A DNA stretch of 64,000 nucleotides, taken from NCBI GenBank assembly GCA_963805325.1, contig CAWDTS010000015.1, positions 186,001 through 250,000 of the forward strand. Reading direction: 5' to 3'. Position 1 is the stretch's first letter. Each line of letters starts with the position of its first letter. This stretch comes from DASWJZ01 sp963805325. GTDB taxonomy: Bacteria; Pseudomonadota; Alphaproteobacteria; Rhizobiales; Afifellaceae. A program made the position numbers and the translations under genes. This document shows positions 36,179 through 44,755 of this stretch, one piece after another. Under the pieces are notes generated by a model, which made no database searches, was not told the origin of the DNA, and saw nothing but the letters and a program-made list of their open reading frames with translations.

Positions 36179-36260
36179 GCCCGCGCCCCGCCCTGTCGCG
36201 TTGAACCGGCGGGTCCCTTAAGCGGGCCCGCGGGCAACGCACCACCGCAGGGATTGTCGG

Positions 36261-36965
36261 ATGCTTCTCATCGTGGGTCTTGGCAATCCCGGCCGGCGCT
36301 ACGCCGGCAACCGCCACAACATCGGCTTCATGGCGGCGGACGAAATCCACCGCCTGCACCGCTTCGCCCCCTGGCGCGCGCGCTTTGAGGGCGAGATCTC
36401 GGAAGGCCTGCTCGGCGGACAGAAGACGCTGGTGATGAAGCCCGCCACCTACATGAACGAATCCGGCCGCTCGGTCTCTCAGGCGATGCGCTTCTACAAG
36501 CTCGCGCCGTCCGACATCGTCGTTGTCTACGACGAGCTCGACCTGCCGCCCGGCAAGCTCAGGATGAAGCAGGGCGGAAGCGCCGCCGGCCACAAGGGCC
36601 TGAAGTCGATCGAAGCGCATGTCGGACAGAATTTTCGCCGCATGCGCATCGGCATCGGGCATCCCGGCGCGAAGGAGCTGGTGAACGGCTACGTGCTCCA
36701 CGACTTCGCGCGCGCCGACCGCGAATGGATCGATCCGCTGCTCGCCGCGATCGCCGCGAACGCCGAGCTTCTTGTCGCGGGCGACGACGCGAACTTCATG
36801 AACCGCGTGCACCTTGCAACCGCCGGCGAAGACGAACGGTCGGCGCCCGAGCCTTCGTCCGACCGTCCGCCGGCCGGCGGTGAGGCATCCGCCGAGCGCC
36901 CGAAGGCGCGGAGCACCGGTGGCCCGTTTTCCGGCCTCAAGAAGCTCTTCATCCGCGAGCATTAA
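36261..36965 (+). CDS. pth: Peptidyl-tRNA hydrolase
   Basis: Recycles tRNA from peptidyl-tRNAs dropped by stalled ribosomes. GLGNPGRRYAGNRHNIGFM holds the catalytic His20, MKPATYMNESG follows, and VVVYDELDLPPGKLR holds the catalytic Asp. The last 40 residues are a Pro/Ala/Ser-rich extension beyond the normal 190-residue core, ending with GLKKLFIREH. The ychF start follows the stop codon directly. Confidence 0.97.
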   Translation: MLLIVGLGNPGRRYAGNRHNIGFMAADEIHRLHRFAPWRARFEGEISEGLLGGQKTLVMKPATYMNESGRSVSQAMRFYKLAPSDIVVVYDELDLPPGKLRMKQGGSAAGHKGLKSIEAHVGQNFRRMRIGIGHPGAKELVNGYVLHDFARADREWIDPLLAAIAANAELLVAGDDANFMNRVHLATAGEDERSAPEPSSDRPPAGGEASAERPKARSTGGPFSGLKKLFIREH

Positions 36966-38069
36966 ATGGGATTTCGCTGCGGCATCGTCGGCCTGCCGAA
37001 TGTGGGCAAGTCGACCCTTTTCAACGCGCTGACCAGAACGGCGGCCGCGCAGGCGGCCAACTATCCGTTCTGCACGATCGAGCCGAACACGGGCGAGGTC
37101 GCGGTGCCCGACCCGCGTCTCGACAAGCTCGCCGTGCTCGGGAAATCGAAGGAGATCATCCCGACGCGGATCACCTTCGTCGACATCGCCGGGCTGGTGC
37201 GCGGCGCCTCCAAGGGCGAGGGCCTCGGCAACCAGTTCCTCGCCAACATCCGCGAGGTCGACGCCGTCGCGCATGTGCTGCGCTGCTTCGAGGACCCCGA
37301 CGTCGTGCATGTCGAGGGCACGATCGATCCGGTCGCCGACGCCGAGACGGTCGAGACGGAGCTGATGCTCTCCGACCTCGAAAGCCTCGACCGGCGCATC
37401 CAGCCGCTGCGCAAGAAGGCGACGGGGAAGGACAAGGAAGCGCAGACGCTGCTTCCCGTCTGGGAGAAGGCGCTCGCCGTCCTGACCGACGGCAAGCCCG
37501 CGCGCGTGCTGCGCAATGAGCTTGCGCCGGAGGAGCTGCGCATTCTCGACGGCCTGCAGCTTCTGACCGCTAAGCCCGTGCTCTATGTCGCCAACGTCGC
37601 GGAGGCCGACGCCGCGACCGGCAACGAGCACTCCGCGCGCGTCGCGGAGCTGGCGGAGAGCCAGGGCGCCGGCTTCATCGCCATCTCCGCCGCGATCGAA
37701 GCGGAGATCGCGCAGCTTCCCGCGGAGGAGGCGACCGAATATCTGAAGGAAATAGGGCTGGAAGAGCCCGGCCTCGACCGGCTGATCCGCGCCGGCTACG
37801 CGCTCCTCGGCCTCGTCACCTTCTTCACCGTCGGCCCGAAGGAGGCGCGCGCCTGGACGGTCGAGCGCGGCGCCAAGGCGCCGCAGGCCGCCGGCGTCAT
37901 CCATACCGATTTCGAGAAGGGCTTCATCCGCGCCCAGACGATCGCCTACGAGGATTTCGTGGCGAACGGCGGCGAGGTCGGCGCCAAGGAGGCCGGAAAG
38001 GCCCGCGACGAAGGCAAGGAATATGTCGTCCAGGACGGCGACGTCATGCTCTTCAAGTTCAACGTGTGA
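36966..38069 (+). CDS. ychF: Redox-regulated ATPase YchF (Obg-like)
   Basis: 367-residue ribosome-binding P-loop NTPase of the OLA1 group with ATP rather than GTP preference, reflected in the altered NKxD motif (seen as YVANVAE). P-loop GLPNVGKSTLF, switch region FVDIAGLVRGASKGEGLGNQFL, a coiled coil around residue 140 and the C-terminal TGS domain (TFFTVGPKEARAWT, EKGFIRAQ) are present. The ATG abuts the pth stop codon. Confidence 0.97.
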   Translation: MGFRCGIVGLPNVGKSTLFNALTRTAAAQAANYPFCTIEPNTGEVAVPDPRLDKLAVLGKSKEIIPTRITFVDIAGLVRGASKGEGLGNQFLANIREVDAVAHVLRCFEDPDVVHVEGTIDPVADAETVETELMLSDLESLDRRIQPLRKKATGKDKEAQTLLPVWEKALAVLTDGKPARVLRNELAPEELRILDGLQLLTAKPVLYVANVAEADAATGNEHSARVAELAESQGAGFIAISAAIEAEIAQLPAEEATEYLKEIGLEEPGLDRLIRAGYALLGLVTFFTVGPKEARAWTVERGAKAPQAAGVIHTDFEKGFIRAQTIAYEDFVANGGEVGAKEAGKARDEGKEYVVQDGDVMLFKFNV

Positions 38070-38108
38070 GCCTCGACAGGCCCGCGCGACAGCCCTAACT
38101 GATACGCC

Positions 38109-38552
38109 ATGCGCCATTTTGAGGATTTCGAGCCCGGCCTGGAACTGCCGCTTCAGCCGCTGACGGTCACGCGGGCGGAGATCGTCGCGTTTGCGGCGGA
38201 GTTCGATCCGCAGCCCTTCCATCTCGACGAGGCGGCGGCGGCCGACACGCTGCTCGGCGGGCTCGCCGCCTCCGGCTGGCACACCTGCGCGCTCTTCATG
38301 CGCATGATGTATCACGGGTGGCTGAGCGAAACCGCTTCGATGGGCTCGCCCGGCATCGACAGCCTGAAATGGCTGAGGCCGGTCCGGCCCGGCGACACGC
38401 TTTCCGGACGCTCCGTCGTCCTCGAAGTGCGCGCCTCGAACAGCCGCCCCGACCGCGGCTTCGTGCGCTTCCGCCACGAAGTGACGAACGCGCGCGGCGA
38501 GGCGGTGATGGTCGGCGAGAACCCGATCATGTTCCTGCGGCGCGACGCATGA
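38109..38552 (+). CDS. MaoC family hot-dog dehydratase, first of a tandem pair
   Basis: 147-residue hot-dog-fold protein. The (R)-hydratase-type motif is AFAAEFDPQPFHLDE near residue 28, containing the catalytic Asp and His, followed by ASGWHTCALFMRMM. Such proteins hydrate enoyl-CoA thioesters; the specific substrate is unknown. It overlaps the second MaoC gene by four bases (ATGA), suggesting that the two act as a heteromer. Confidence 0.9.
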   Translation: MRHFEDFEPGLELPLQPLTVTRAEIVAFAAEFDPQPFHLDEAAAADTLLGGLAASGWHTCALFMRMMYHGWLSETASMGSPGIDSLKWLRPVRPGDTLSGRSVVLEVRASNSRPDRGFVRFRHEVTNARGEAVMVGENPIMFLRRDA

Positions 38553-39043
38553 TCTTCTTCGAGGATTTCGAGATCGGCGCGCAGGAAGAGATCGGCGCGC
38601 ACACCTTCACCGCGGAGGAGATCAAGCGCTTTGCACGCGCCTTCGATCCGCAGCCTTTCCACCTCGACGAGGACGCCGCCAAGAAGAGCCATTTCGGCGG
38701 GCTCCTCGCCTCCGGCTGGCACACGCAGGCGGTCTGGATGAAGCTCAATGTCCGCCACTGGCAGCGTCTGCGGAACGAGCGCGAGGCGGCCGGCCTGCCG
38801 ATCGCCCGCGTCGGCCCCTCCCCCGGATTTGACCAGCTCAAATGGCTGCGGCCAGTTTATGCGGGCGACACGATCAGCTTCGTCAACGAGGTCGTCGCCA
38901 AGCGGCCGAGCCGCTCGATGCCCGGCTGGGGTCTGGTCTCCTTCAAGATGACCGGCCGCAATCAATCAGGCGACGAGGCCGTTTCCTTCGTCGGCCACGT
39001 CTTTGTCGAATGCCGCGAAAAGGCGACGCCCGAAGGCAAATAG
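38549..39043 (+). CDS. MaoC family hot-dog dehydratase, second of a tandem pair
   Basis: 164 residues, closely similar to its neighbour: FARAFDPQPFHLDEDAAKKS keeps the catalytic Asp/His pair, followed by LASGWHTQAVWMKL. An insertion near residues 65-85 (RLRNEREAAGLPIARVG) distinguishes it from the first copy. The pair is the end of the rplY-pth-ychF run and is followed by a palindromic repeat. Confidence 0.9.
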   Translation: MIFFEDFEIGAQEEIGAHTFTAEEIKRFARAFDPQPFHLDEDAAKKSHFGGLLASGWHTQAVWMKLNVRHWQRLRNEREAAGLPIARVGPSPGFDQLKWLRPVYAGDTISFVNEVVAKRPSRSMPGWGLVSFKMTGRNQSGDEAVSFVGHVFVECREKATPEGK

Positions 39044-39059
39044 GGCAACCTAACTCACC

Positions 39060-39094
39060 GTCGTCATGCCCGGGCTTGACCCGGCAATGACGAC
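39060..39094. repeat. Short palindromic intergenic repeat
   Basis: GTCGTCATGCCCGG and CCGGCAATGACGAC (near complements) flank a short centre, between convergent maoC and acid phosphatase genes. Same ends as the longer element at 19441-19539, apparently with the middle deleted. It could act as a bidirectional terminator. Confidence 0.65.
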
Positions 39095-39110
39095 AAGTTG
39101 AGAGACTGCC

Positions 39111-39974
39111 TTATTGCGCGGGCGGGCTTTTCCACGCCGGCAGCGCGTCGATCTTCAGCTTCCTCCGCTCGTCCGGCGACTTCTTGTAGTCGCCCATGAA
39201 CGGCGCCGACTCGAACGAGCCGTATTCGGGGTTGGCGATGAAGATCCAGTCATGGCCGATATGCGCCATGTTCTTGTCAAAAGAGGCGAGCCGCTCCGCT
39301 TCCGAGCCGCCGTAATCGTCGCTGAAGTCGCCGTAATTGTCGCCGATCAGAAGCAGGATGCGATAGTCCTTGGCGATGAAGGCGCGGCGCGTGCCCTTCT
39401 TCGAGGTCCAATCCTCCTTTTCTTTCGACATCAGGAAGGTGTCCACATTGCCGCCCATCGGGAAGCCGAGCGCTTCCATGTTTTTGCGCGTCGCCTCCTC
39501 CTGGTCGGCATTGCGGTTGGTCACGTAGAACACCTTCACGCCCTTCGAATCGGCGTATTTCGTGAACTCGACTGCGCCCGGAACGGCCTTCGCCTCTTCG
39601 GCCTTGGTCCACGCATCCCAAGTCTTGCCGCTGAAATTCTTGTCCGCGACGATGAGCCAGGATTCATATCCGCCGTTGTCGATCGCGGTCTCGTCTGCGT
39701 CGAGGATGACCGCCGGCGGCATGTCCTGATAGGCGCCCGTTTGTTCGGTCGCCGCCGTCCAGCTCTTGTCGGCGAGCGCCGCGTCGAGCTGCATCTTGGC
39801 GAGCTGATACATGGCCAGGGTGTTGGCCTTGTACTCGATCGAGTTCGACACCCAGAGGGTGGCGTTCAGGAGGTCGTTCTGCGGCACCGTCTCCTGCGCG
39901 AACGCAGTCGGCACCGCAAGCAAAGAGAGCCCCGCGGCAGCCGCGGCGGCAAGCATCATTCCACGCGGTTTCAT
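39111..39974 (-). CDS. Periplasmic HAD-superfamily acid phosphatase (class C / 5'-nucleotidase e(P4)-like)
   Basis: 287 residues with a signal peptide (hydrophobic residues 8-25, AFAQ cleavage). No lipobox cysteine is seen, unlike true e(P4) lipoproteins. The HAD nucleophile motif is VILDADETAIDN near residue 90, motif II is VFYVTNRNA, and the late acidic motif is LLIGDNYGDFSDD. Probably dephosphorylates nucleotides or other phosphomonoesters in the periplasm. Single gene, downstream of apt in the same direction. Confidence 0.9.
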   Translation of the reverse strand: MKPRGMMLAAAAAAGLSLLAVPTAFAQETVPQNDLLNATLWVSNSIEYKANTLAMYQLAKMQLDAALADKSWTAATEQTGAYQDMPPAVILDADETAIDNGGYESWLIVADKNFSGKTWDAWTKAEEAKAVPGAVEFTKYADSKGVKVFYVTNRNADQEEATRKNMEALGFPMGGNVDTFLMSKEKEDWTSKKGTRRAFIAKDYRILLLIGDNYGDFSDDYGGSEAERLASFDKNMAHIGHDWIFIANPEYGSFESAPFMGDYKKSPDERRKLKIDALPAWKSPPAQ

Positions 39975-40101
39975 CTGGCAGCCTCCTTTTGTGACACTTC
40001 TGCGACGACGCTATCCCCGGGCCGGGCCCGTGTCACGCGCGCCAAGAGGCAGCAGGCGCGGAGCCTTCGCGCTCCCGCGGGCACTCCGCGCGAAGCGCGA
40101 G

Positions 40102-40645
40102 TCAGTGCCCGGAGAACTCGACCAGCGCGTGGACCGGAACGCCGAGCGCTTCAATCTTCTTCTTACCGCCAAGATCCGGCAGGTCGATGACAAAGACGGC
40201 GGCCACGACGTCCGCGCCGATCTCCTTCAGAAGCTTCACCGCCGCCTCGGCCGTGCCGCCGGTAGCGATCAGATCGTCGACGAGGATCGTTTTCTCGCCC
40301 GGCCGGATGCCGTCGCGATGCATCTCCATCTCGTCGATGCCGTATTCGAGCGAATAAGCGATTCTGACCGTCTCGTGCGGGAGCTTTCCGCGCTTGCGGA
40401 TCGGCACGAAGCCGGCGGAGAGCTGATGCGCCACCGCGCCGCCGATGATGAAGCCGCGCGCCTCGATGCCGGCGACCTTGTCGATCTTGGAGCCGGCCCA
40501 GGGATGCACCAGTTCGTCGACGGCGCGGCGAAAGGCGCGCGGATCGCCGAGCAGCGTCGTAATGTCACGAAAGAGGATTTCCCGCCTTTGGATAGTCGGG
40601 GATGGTGCGGATCGCCTTTTGAAGATCCATGACCGCAGATGCCAT
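40102..40645 (-). CDS. apt: Adenine phosphoribosyltransferase, apparent frameshift
   Basis: Purine salvage enzyme making AMP from adenine and PRPP. The N-terminus from ATG 40645 reads MASAVMDLQKAIRTIPDYPKAG and then runs out of frame. GATTTC at 40576-40581 read as GATTC restores KAGILFRDITTLLGDPRAF. The PRPP motif ILVDDLIATGGTAEA and the family end VPVHALVEFSGH follow. Corrected length 180, standard for Apt. It is the last gene of a minus-strand run from petA. Confidence 0.94.
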
Positions 40646-40734
40646 CGCCGAGAATCCCTCTTACGCCCCACAGGCTGTGTGCGCCGAATTCCTAGCGCGT
40701 CGAGAGATCGGCCGCAAAGCGGTAAGTGCCAGAA

Positions 40735-41217
40735 TCAGCGGCTGAATTCGGACAGTCCCTGCAATCGGGAAACCGGGACGACGTCGGCATAGCCGAGCAC
40801 GGCGACGACGGCGACGAGCACGACGACAAGGACGAGCCCTGCAACGATGCCGGCCGGCACCTGCCGATACCAGCGGATCGATTCCTCCACCTTCCGCGCC
40901 GCCTGCTCGAAGCGCTCCGTGACCGCGCCCTTCTCGATCAGCGGCTTCTCGGCATCGGAGACCGTTTTCGCGTAGGCGTCGACCATGTCACGCGCGGCGG
41001 TGCGGTAGCGGAGCTGCTGCCCGAGCGTCAACACGGATGCGGTGAATGCCTTGATGTGATCGGCCTGCGGCGGGCTCCCATGCTGCTCGCGCCAGCCGAT
41101 GTGAAAGTCGCGCTTGTCCTTCTTGTAGAGCGCATAGGCGATAAGGCCGATCAGGTCGTCGTCGCCGGAAACCAGCTGCTCGTAGGCGCGGTTGACCTCC
41201 TCCGAGACGAAATTCAT
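40735..41217 (-). CDS. Uncharacterised protein with one C-terminal transmembrane helix
   Basis: 160-residue protein I do not recognise by name. Residues 1-60 (YEQLVSGDDDLIGLIAYALYKKDKRDF) look like a soluble helical domain, residues 60-120 are helical and charged, and a single strongly hydrophobic helix lies at about 124-146, leaving a short tail. The topology suggests a tail-anchored cytosolic protein. Its ATG overlaps the stop of the small upstream frame (41214-41420), and it lies between mtnP and apt, so it is probably cotranscribed with purine/methylthioadenosine salvage genes. Confidence 0.7.
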   Translation of the reverse strand: MNFVSEEVNRAYEQLVSGDDDLIGLIAYALYKKDKRDFHIGWREQHGSPPQADHIKAFTASVLTLGQQLRYRTAARDMVDAYAKTVSDAEKPLIEKGAVTERFEQAARKVEESIRWYRQVPAGIVAGLVLVVVLVAVVAVLGYADVVPVSRLQGLSEFSR

Positions 41218-41420
41218 ATCTGCCGCTTCCGTTCAGAATGATAAAGCCGCAGCACCCTGCGCGACGCTTCGAGCGCCTTCTGGTGGACGTCGTTGCGCAC
41301 CACGACGCGCCGATCGTCGCCGGTGCCGGCAAGCGCCGCAAGAAAGACCGTATCGGCCGACGCCCCGCGCCGCGTCTTCTCGCGCTGACGCTCGCGCCCA
41401 ACATCGTTGCTGACAACCAT
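41214..41420 (-). CDS. Possible small basic protein, 68 residues, translationally coupled
   Basis: Small frame with an ATG start and a very basic sequence (REKTRRGASADTVFLAALAG, then RRVLRLYHSERKRQI). Its TGA overlaps the next ATG at 41215-41217, the kind of overlap seen for coupled genes. No family is recognised and there is no strong ribosome site, so it could be spurious. Confidence 0.4.
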   Translation of the reverse strand: MVVSNDVGRERQREKTRRGASADTVFLAALAGTGDDRRVVVRNDVHQKALEASRRVLRLYHSERKRQI

Positions 41421-41483
41421 AGGTTCGCGCCCGTTGCCCCAAACGCCGATAATAAGCCGGCGGACAATGGCCCGCCAGCCCCA

Positions 41484-42356
41484 TCAGCCCCCAAGGACGC
41501 GTCCGGCGACGGCGTCAAGTTTCCTGAGAAGCGCCGGATTCCGGGCATCCGGGGCGGTCATGATCGCGAATTCAAGCGCTCTGTCGGAGCCGATCGGGCA
41601 CGCCTCGTGTTCGCTGGGGAAATCGTGGACGAGACGCAGCAGCAATTGCTGCACGCGCGCCTGGTTCTCGTGCATGACGCGGATCACTTCCTTGACGTCG
41701 ACCGGCGCGTGCTCGTGGTGCCAGCTGTCGTAGTCGGTGACCATGGCAATCGTCGCGTAGGAGATCTCGGCTTCGCGGGCGAGCTTCGCCTCCGGCATGT
41801 TGGTCATGCCGATCACGTCGCAGCCCCACGAGCGGTAGAGCCGGCTCTCCGCGAGCGTCGAGAATTGCGGACCTTCCATCACGAGGTAGGTGCCGCCGCG
41901 ATGGAACGCGATGCCCTCGGCCTCGGCAGCGAGCCCGATCCGCTCCGCAAGCAGCGGGCTCACCGGCTGCGCCATCGAGACATGCGCGACGACGCCGTCG
42001 CCGAAAAAGCTCTTCTCGCGCGCGAAAGTCCGGTCGATGAACTGATCGACGACAACGAACTCGCCGGGCGCGAAGTCCTCGCGCAGCGATCCGACCGCGG
42101 AGACGGAGACGATATCCGTCACGCCCGCGCGTTTCATCGCATCGATGTTGGCGCGATAGTTGATGTGCGTCGGCGAGAACTTATGCCCACGTCCGTGGCG
42201 CGGCAGAAAGCGCAGCTTCAGACCGGCCAGCTCGGCGAAGAGGATGTCGTCGGAAGGGGGACCCCAGGGACCCTCGACGCGCTGCCATTCGGAGCGCTCC
42301 AGCCCGGGAAGGTCGTAGAGGCCCGATCCCCCGATGATGCCCAGCACCGCTTCCAT
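41484..42356 (-). CDS. mtnP: S-methyl-5'-thioadenosine phosphorylase
   Basis: Phosphorolyses methylthioadenosine to adenine and methylthioribose-1-phosphate; the adenine can be reused by Apt encoded downstream. The N-terminus LGIIGGSGLYDLPGL, the phosphate-binding RHGRGHKFSPTHINYRAN, and MEGPQFSTLAESRLYRSWGCDVIGMTNMPEA are diagnostic of MTAP rather than PNP. Length 290 is normal. Confidence 0.95.
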   Translation of the reverse strand: MEAVLGIIGGSGLYDLPGLERSEWQRVEGPWGPPSDDILFAELAGLKLRFLPRHGRGHKFSPTHINYRANIDAMKRAGVTDIVSVSAVGSLREDFAPGEFVVVDQFIDRTFAREKSFFGDGVVAHVSMAQPVSPLLAERIGLAAEAEGIAFHRGGTYLVMEGPQFSTLAESRLYRSWGCDVIGMTNMPEAKLAREAEISYATIAMVTDYDSWHHEHAPVDVKEVIRVMHENQARVQQLLLRLVHDFPSEHEACPIGSDRALEFAIMTAPDARNPALLRKLDAVAGRVLGG

Positions 42357-42583
42357 CGAGCCCCCAAGCGCTCAGTTGCTGGCGATGCTAGCGGCGGCCG
42401 ATGGGCGCGCCAAGCAACCTGAGGGCTGCAAGCGGCGAATTCCAGGCCCCTGTTGCCGGCTCACAATGACGAGGTTTCAAAGCCGGCCTTATTCTCGTCC
42501 GGAGTTGGACGCCCGACGGTTGCGGCGGCGCATCGGACGGCGCGCGTCTCGGCTCCAGCCGACTCGCATTGGCTACGCCGACG

Positions 42584-43438
42584 CTAGTGCTCGACGTCCG
42601 CCCAGACTTTCTTCTTCGTGTAGTAGGCGAGGCCCGCGAAGATGACGAGGAAGACCATCACGCTGAGGCCCGTCGCCTTGCGTTCGACGAGGTGCGGCTC
42701 CGCAGCCCACATCAGAAACGCCCCGACATCCTTCGCGTACTGATCGACGGTTTCCGGCACGTCGTCCGTGGTGTCTTCGTTCTGGTTCTGCGCGTAGGTG
42801 ACCTGCCCGTCGGAAAGCGGCGGCGGCATGGCCAGCGTCGGCCCGGAGATAAAGTAGGGATTGTAGTAGCTTCCGTCCGGCACCTTGACGCCGGGAGGAG
42901 CATCCTGAAACCCGGTCAGCAGCGAGTAGACATAGTCCGGTCCGGCCGCCTGTTCGTACTGCGTGAAGGCGTCGAAGATGAAAGTCGGAAACCCGCGCTT
43001 CACCGCACGCGCCTTGGCGATGAGAGAGAGGTCGGGCGGATTCGCGTTCGGATAGGGCGGCGCCGGGGGAAAGACGTCGGACGGTCGGCCCGGCCGCTCA
43101 CCCGAATCAACTGACGTATCGGGAATCTGGTACGTGGCGGCCAGCGCCTTCACCTCGTCGTCCGTGAACTGCGGCCCGGTTTTGGACGCCAGCGTGCGAA
43201 ACGCCACCATGCTGAGCGAGTGACAGCTCGAACAGACCTCGCGGTAGATTTGGAACCCGCGCTGCAATTGCTGCGGATCGTATTTCCCGAACGGCCCGGC
43301 AAACGACCATTCCGCGTAGCGCGGATTCTTGAGCGGGTAGTGCGGCGTGGCGGCGGGCCCCTCGGCCGCGCGGGAGACTGCCGCGAGCGGCAGCGTCAGC
43401 GCGAGTGCGGCGACGAGGCGGATGATTGCGGTCTTCAT
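42584..43438 (-). CDS. petC: Cytochrome c1 of the cytochrome bc1 complex
   Basis: Periplasmic haem subunit anchored by a C-terminal helix (SVMVFLVIFAGLAYYT). Signal peptide residues 1-22, haem motif CSSCH in REVCSSCHSLSMVAFRTL, and the axial-Met region TLAMPPPLSDGQV. 284 residues. It is a separate gene beginning 17 bases after the cytochrome b stop, not fused with it as in Bradyrhizobium. The start is the ATG at 43438; a longer open frame upstream is a shadow of cytochrome b. Confidence 0.95.
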   Translation of the reverse strand: MKTAIIRLVAALALTLPLAAVSRAAEGPAATPHYPLKNPRYAEWSFAGPFGKYDPQQLQRGFQIYREVCSSCHSLSMVAFRTLASKTGPQFTDDEVKALAATYQIPDTSVDSGERPGRPSDVFPPAPPYPNANPPDLSLIAKARAVKRGFPTFIFDAFTQYEQAAGPDYVYSLLTGFQDAPPGVKVPDGSYYNPYFISGPTLAMPPPLSDGQVTYAQNQNEDTTDDVPETVDQYAKDVGAFLMWAAEPHLVERKATGLSVMVFLVIFAGLAYYTKKKVWADVEH

Positions 43439-43455
43439 TAGACTTTGCCCCGTCC

Positions 43456-44736
43456 TTAGCCGCGCGTCTCGGGTGCGGCAGCGCTTCCCGCCGGATGTCC
43501 GCCGCCCTGGCCCCGCGGAAGCACCGCCTCCGAAATCGACGCCGGACGCGGACGCGGCGTCTCGAAAAGGCCGAGCAGCGGCATCAGCACCAGGAAGTGG
43601 ATGAAGTAATACGCGGTCAGGATGCGCGCCGCGATCACGTAGCCGCCTTCCGGCCGCTGCGAGCCGAGATAGCCGAGCCCGATCGCGACCGCGATCAGGA
43701 TCCAGAAGAACTGCTTGTAGAGCGGGCGATAGACGGCGGAGCGCACGCGCGACGTGTCGAGCCAGGGCACCAGGAACAAGACCCCGATCGACCCGAACAT
43801 CGCGATGACCCCGAGGAGCTTGTTCGGGATGCTTCGCAGAATTGCGTAGAACGGCAGCAGGTACCATTCCGGCACGATGTCGTCCGGCGTGTGCAGCGGG
43901 TTGGCCTTGATGTAGTTGTCGGCGTGCCCGAGATAGTTCGGCAGATAGAAGACGAAATACGCGAAGAGGATGATGAAGAGCACCATGGCGAAGCCATCCT
44001 TCATCGTCGCGTGCGGCGAGAACGGCACCACGTCCTGCTTCGACTTCACCTCAACGCCGGTCGGATTGGTCTGCCCGGTGACGTGCAACGCCCAGACATG
44101 CAGCACCACGACGCCGGCGATCATGAACGGCAGCAGGTAGTGCAGCGAGAAGAAGCGGTTCAGCGTCGCATCGCCGACCGCAAAGCCGCCCCATAGCCAC
44201 GTCGTGATCGACGTGCCGACGAGCGGGATGGCGGAGAAGAGGTTGGTGATGACGGTCGCGCCCCAGAAGCTCATCTGGCCCCACGGCAGCACGTAGCCCA
44301 TGAACGCCGTCGCCATCATCAAGAGCAGGATGATGACGCCGAGAATCCACAACACCTCGCGCGGCGCCTTGTAGGACCCGTAGTAGAGGCCGCGGAAAAT
44401 GTGAACATAGGCGGCGAGGAAGAACATCGATGCGCCGTTCGAATGAAGATAGCGCAAGAGCCAGCCGTAGTTGACGTCGCGCATGATCTTCTCGACCAAC
44501 TCGAACGCCATGTCGGCGCTCGCCACGTAGTGCATCGCCAGCACGATGCCGGTGACGATCTGCACCGCGAGCATGAGGGAGAGGATGCCGCCGAACGTGT
44601 ACCAGTAGTTCAGATTGCGCGGCACCGGATAGGCGACGAAGCTGTCGTACATGAGGCGCGTCGCCGGCAGACGCGCGTCGAGCCACTTTCCGAACCCGGA
44701 CTTCGGCTCATAGCGGGGAAAATAGTCGTGCTGCAT
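43456..44736 (-). CDS. petB: Cytochrome b of the cytochrome bc1 complex
   Basis: 426-residue integral membrane subunit with eight transmembrane helices that holds both b haems and the quinone sites. SNGASMFFLAAYVHIFRGLYYGSY and the later LHYLLPFMIAGVVVLHVWALH contribute the haem-ligand histidines; the Qo-site PEWY motif is in DDIVPEWYLLPF. A 30-residue polar C-terminal tail follows the last helix. Middle gene of petA-petB-petC. Confidence 0.97.
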   Translation of the reverse strand: MQHDYFPRYEPKSGFGKWLDARLPATRLMYDSFVAYPVPRNLNYWYTFGGILSLMLAVQIVTGIVLAMHYVASADMAFELVEKIMRDVNYGWLLRYLHSNGASMFFLAAYVHIFRGLYYGSYKAPREVLWILGVIILLLMMATAFMGYVLPWGQMSFWGATVITNLFSAIPLVGTSITTWLWGGFAVGDATLNRFFSLHYLLPFMIAGVVVLHVWALHVTGQTNPTGVEVKSKQDVVPFSPHATMKDGFAMVLFIILFAYFVFYLPNYLGHADNYIKANPLHTPDDIVPEWYLLPFYAILRSIPNKLLGVIAMFGSIGVLFLVPWLDTSRVRSAVYRPLYKQFFWILIAVAIGLGYLGSQRPEGGYVIAARILTAYYFIHFLVLMPLLGLFETPRPRPASISEAVLPRGQGGGHPAGSAAAPETRG

Positions 44737-44755
44737 CGCAGTCCTCGCTTGAGTC

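Noticed and set aside
42584..44736. Fused cytochrome b/c1 (fbcH)
   Set aside because: Cytochrome b has its own stop at 43456, and cytochrome c1 has its own ATG and signal peptide 17 bases later.
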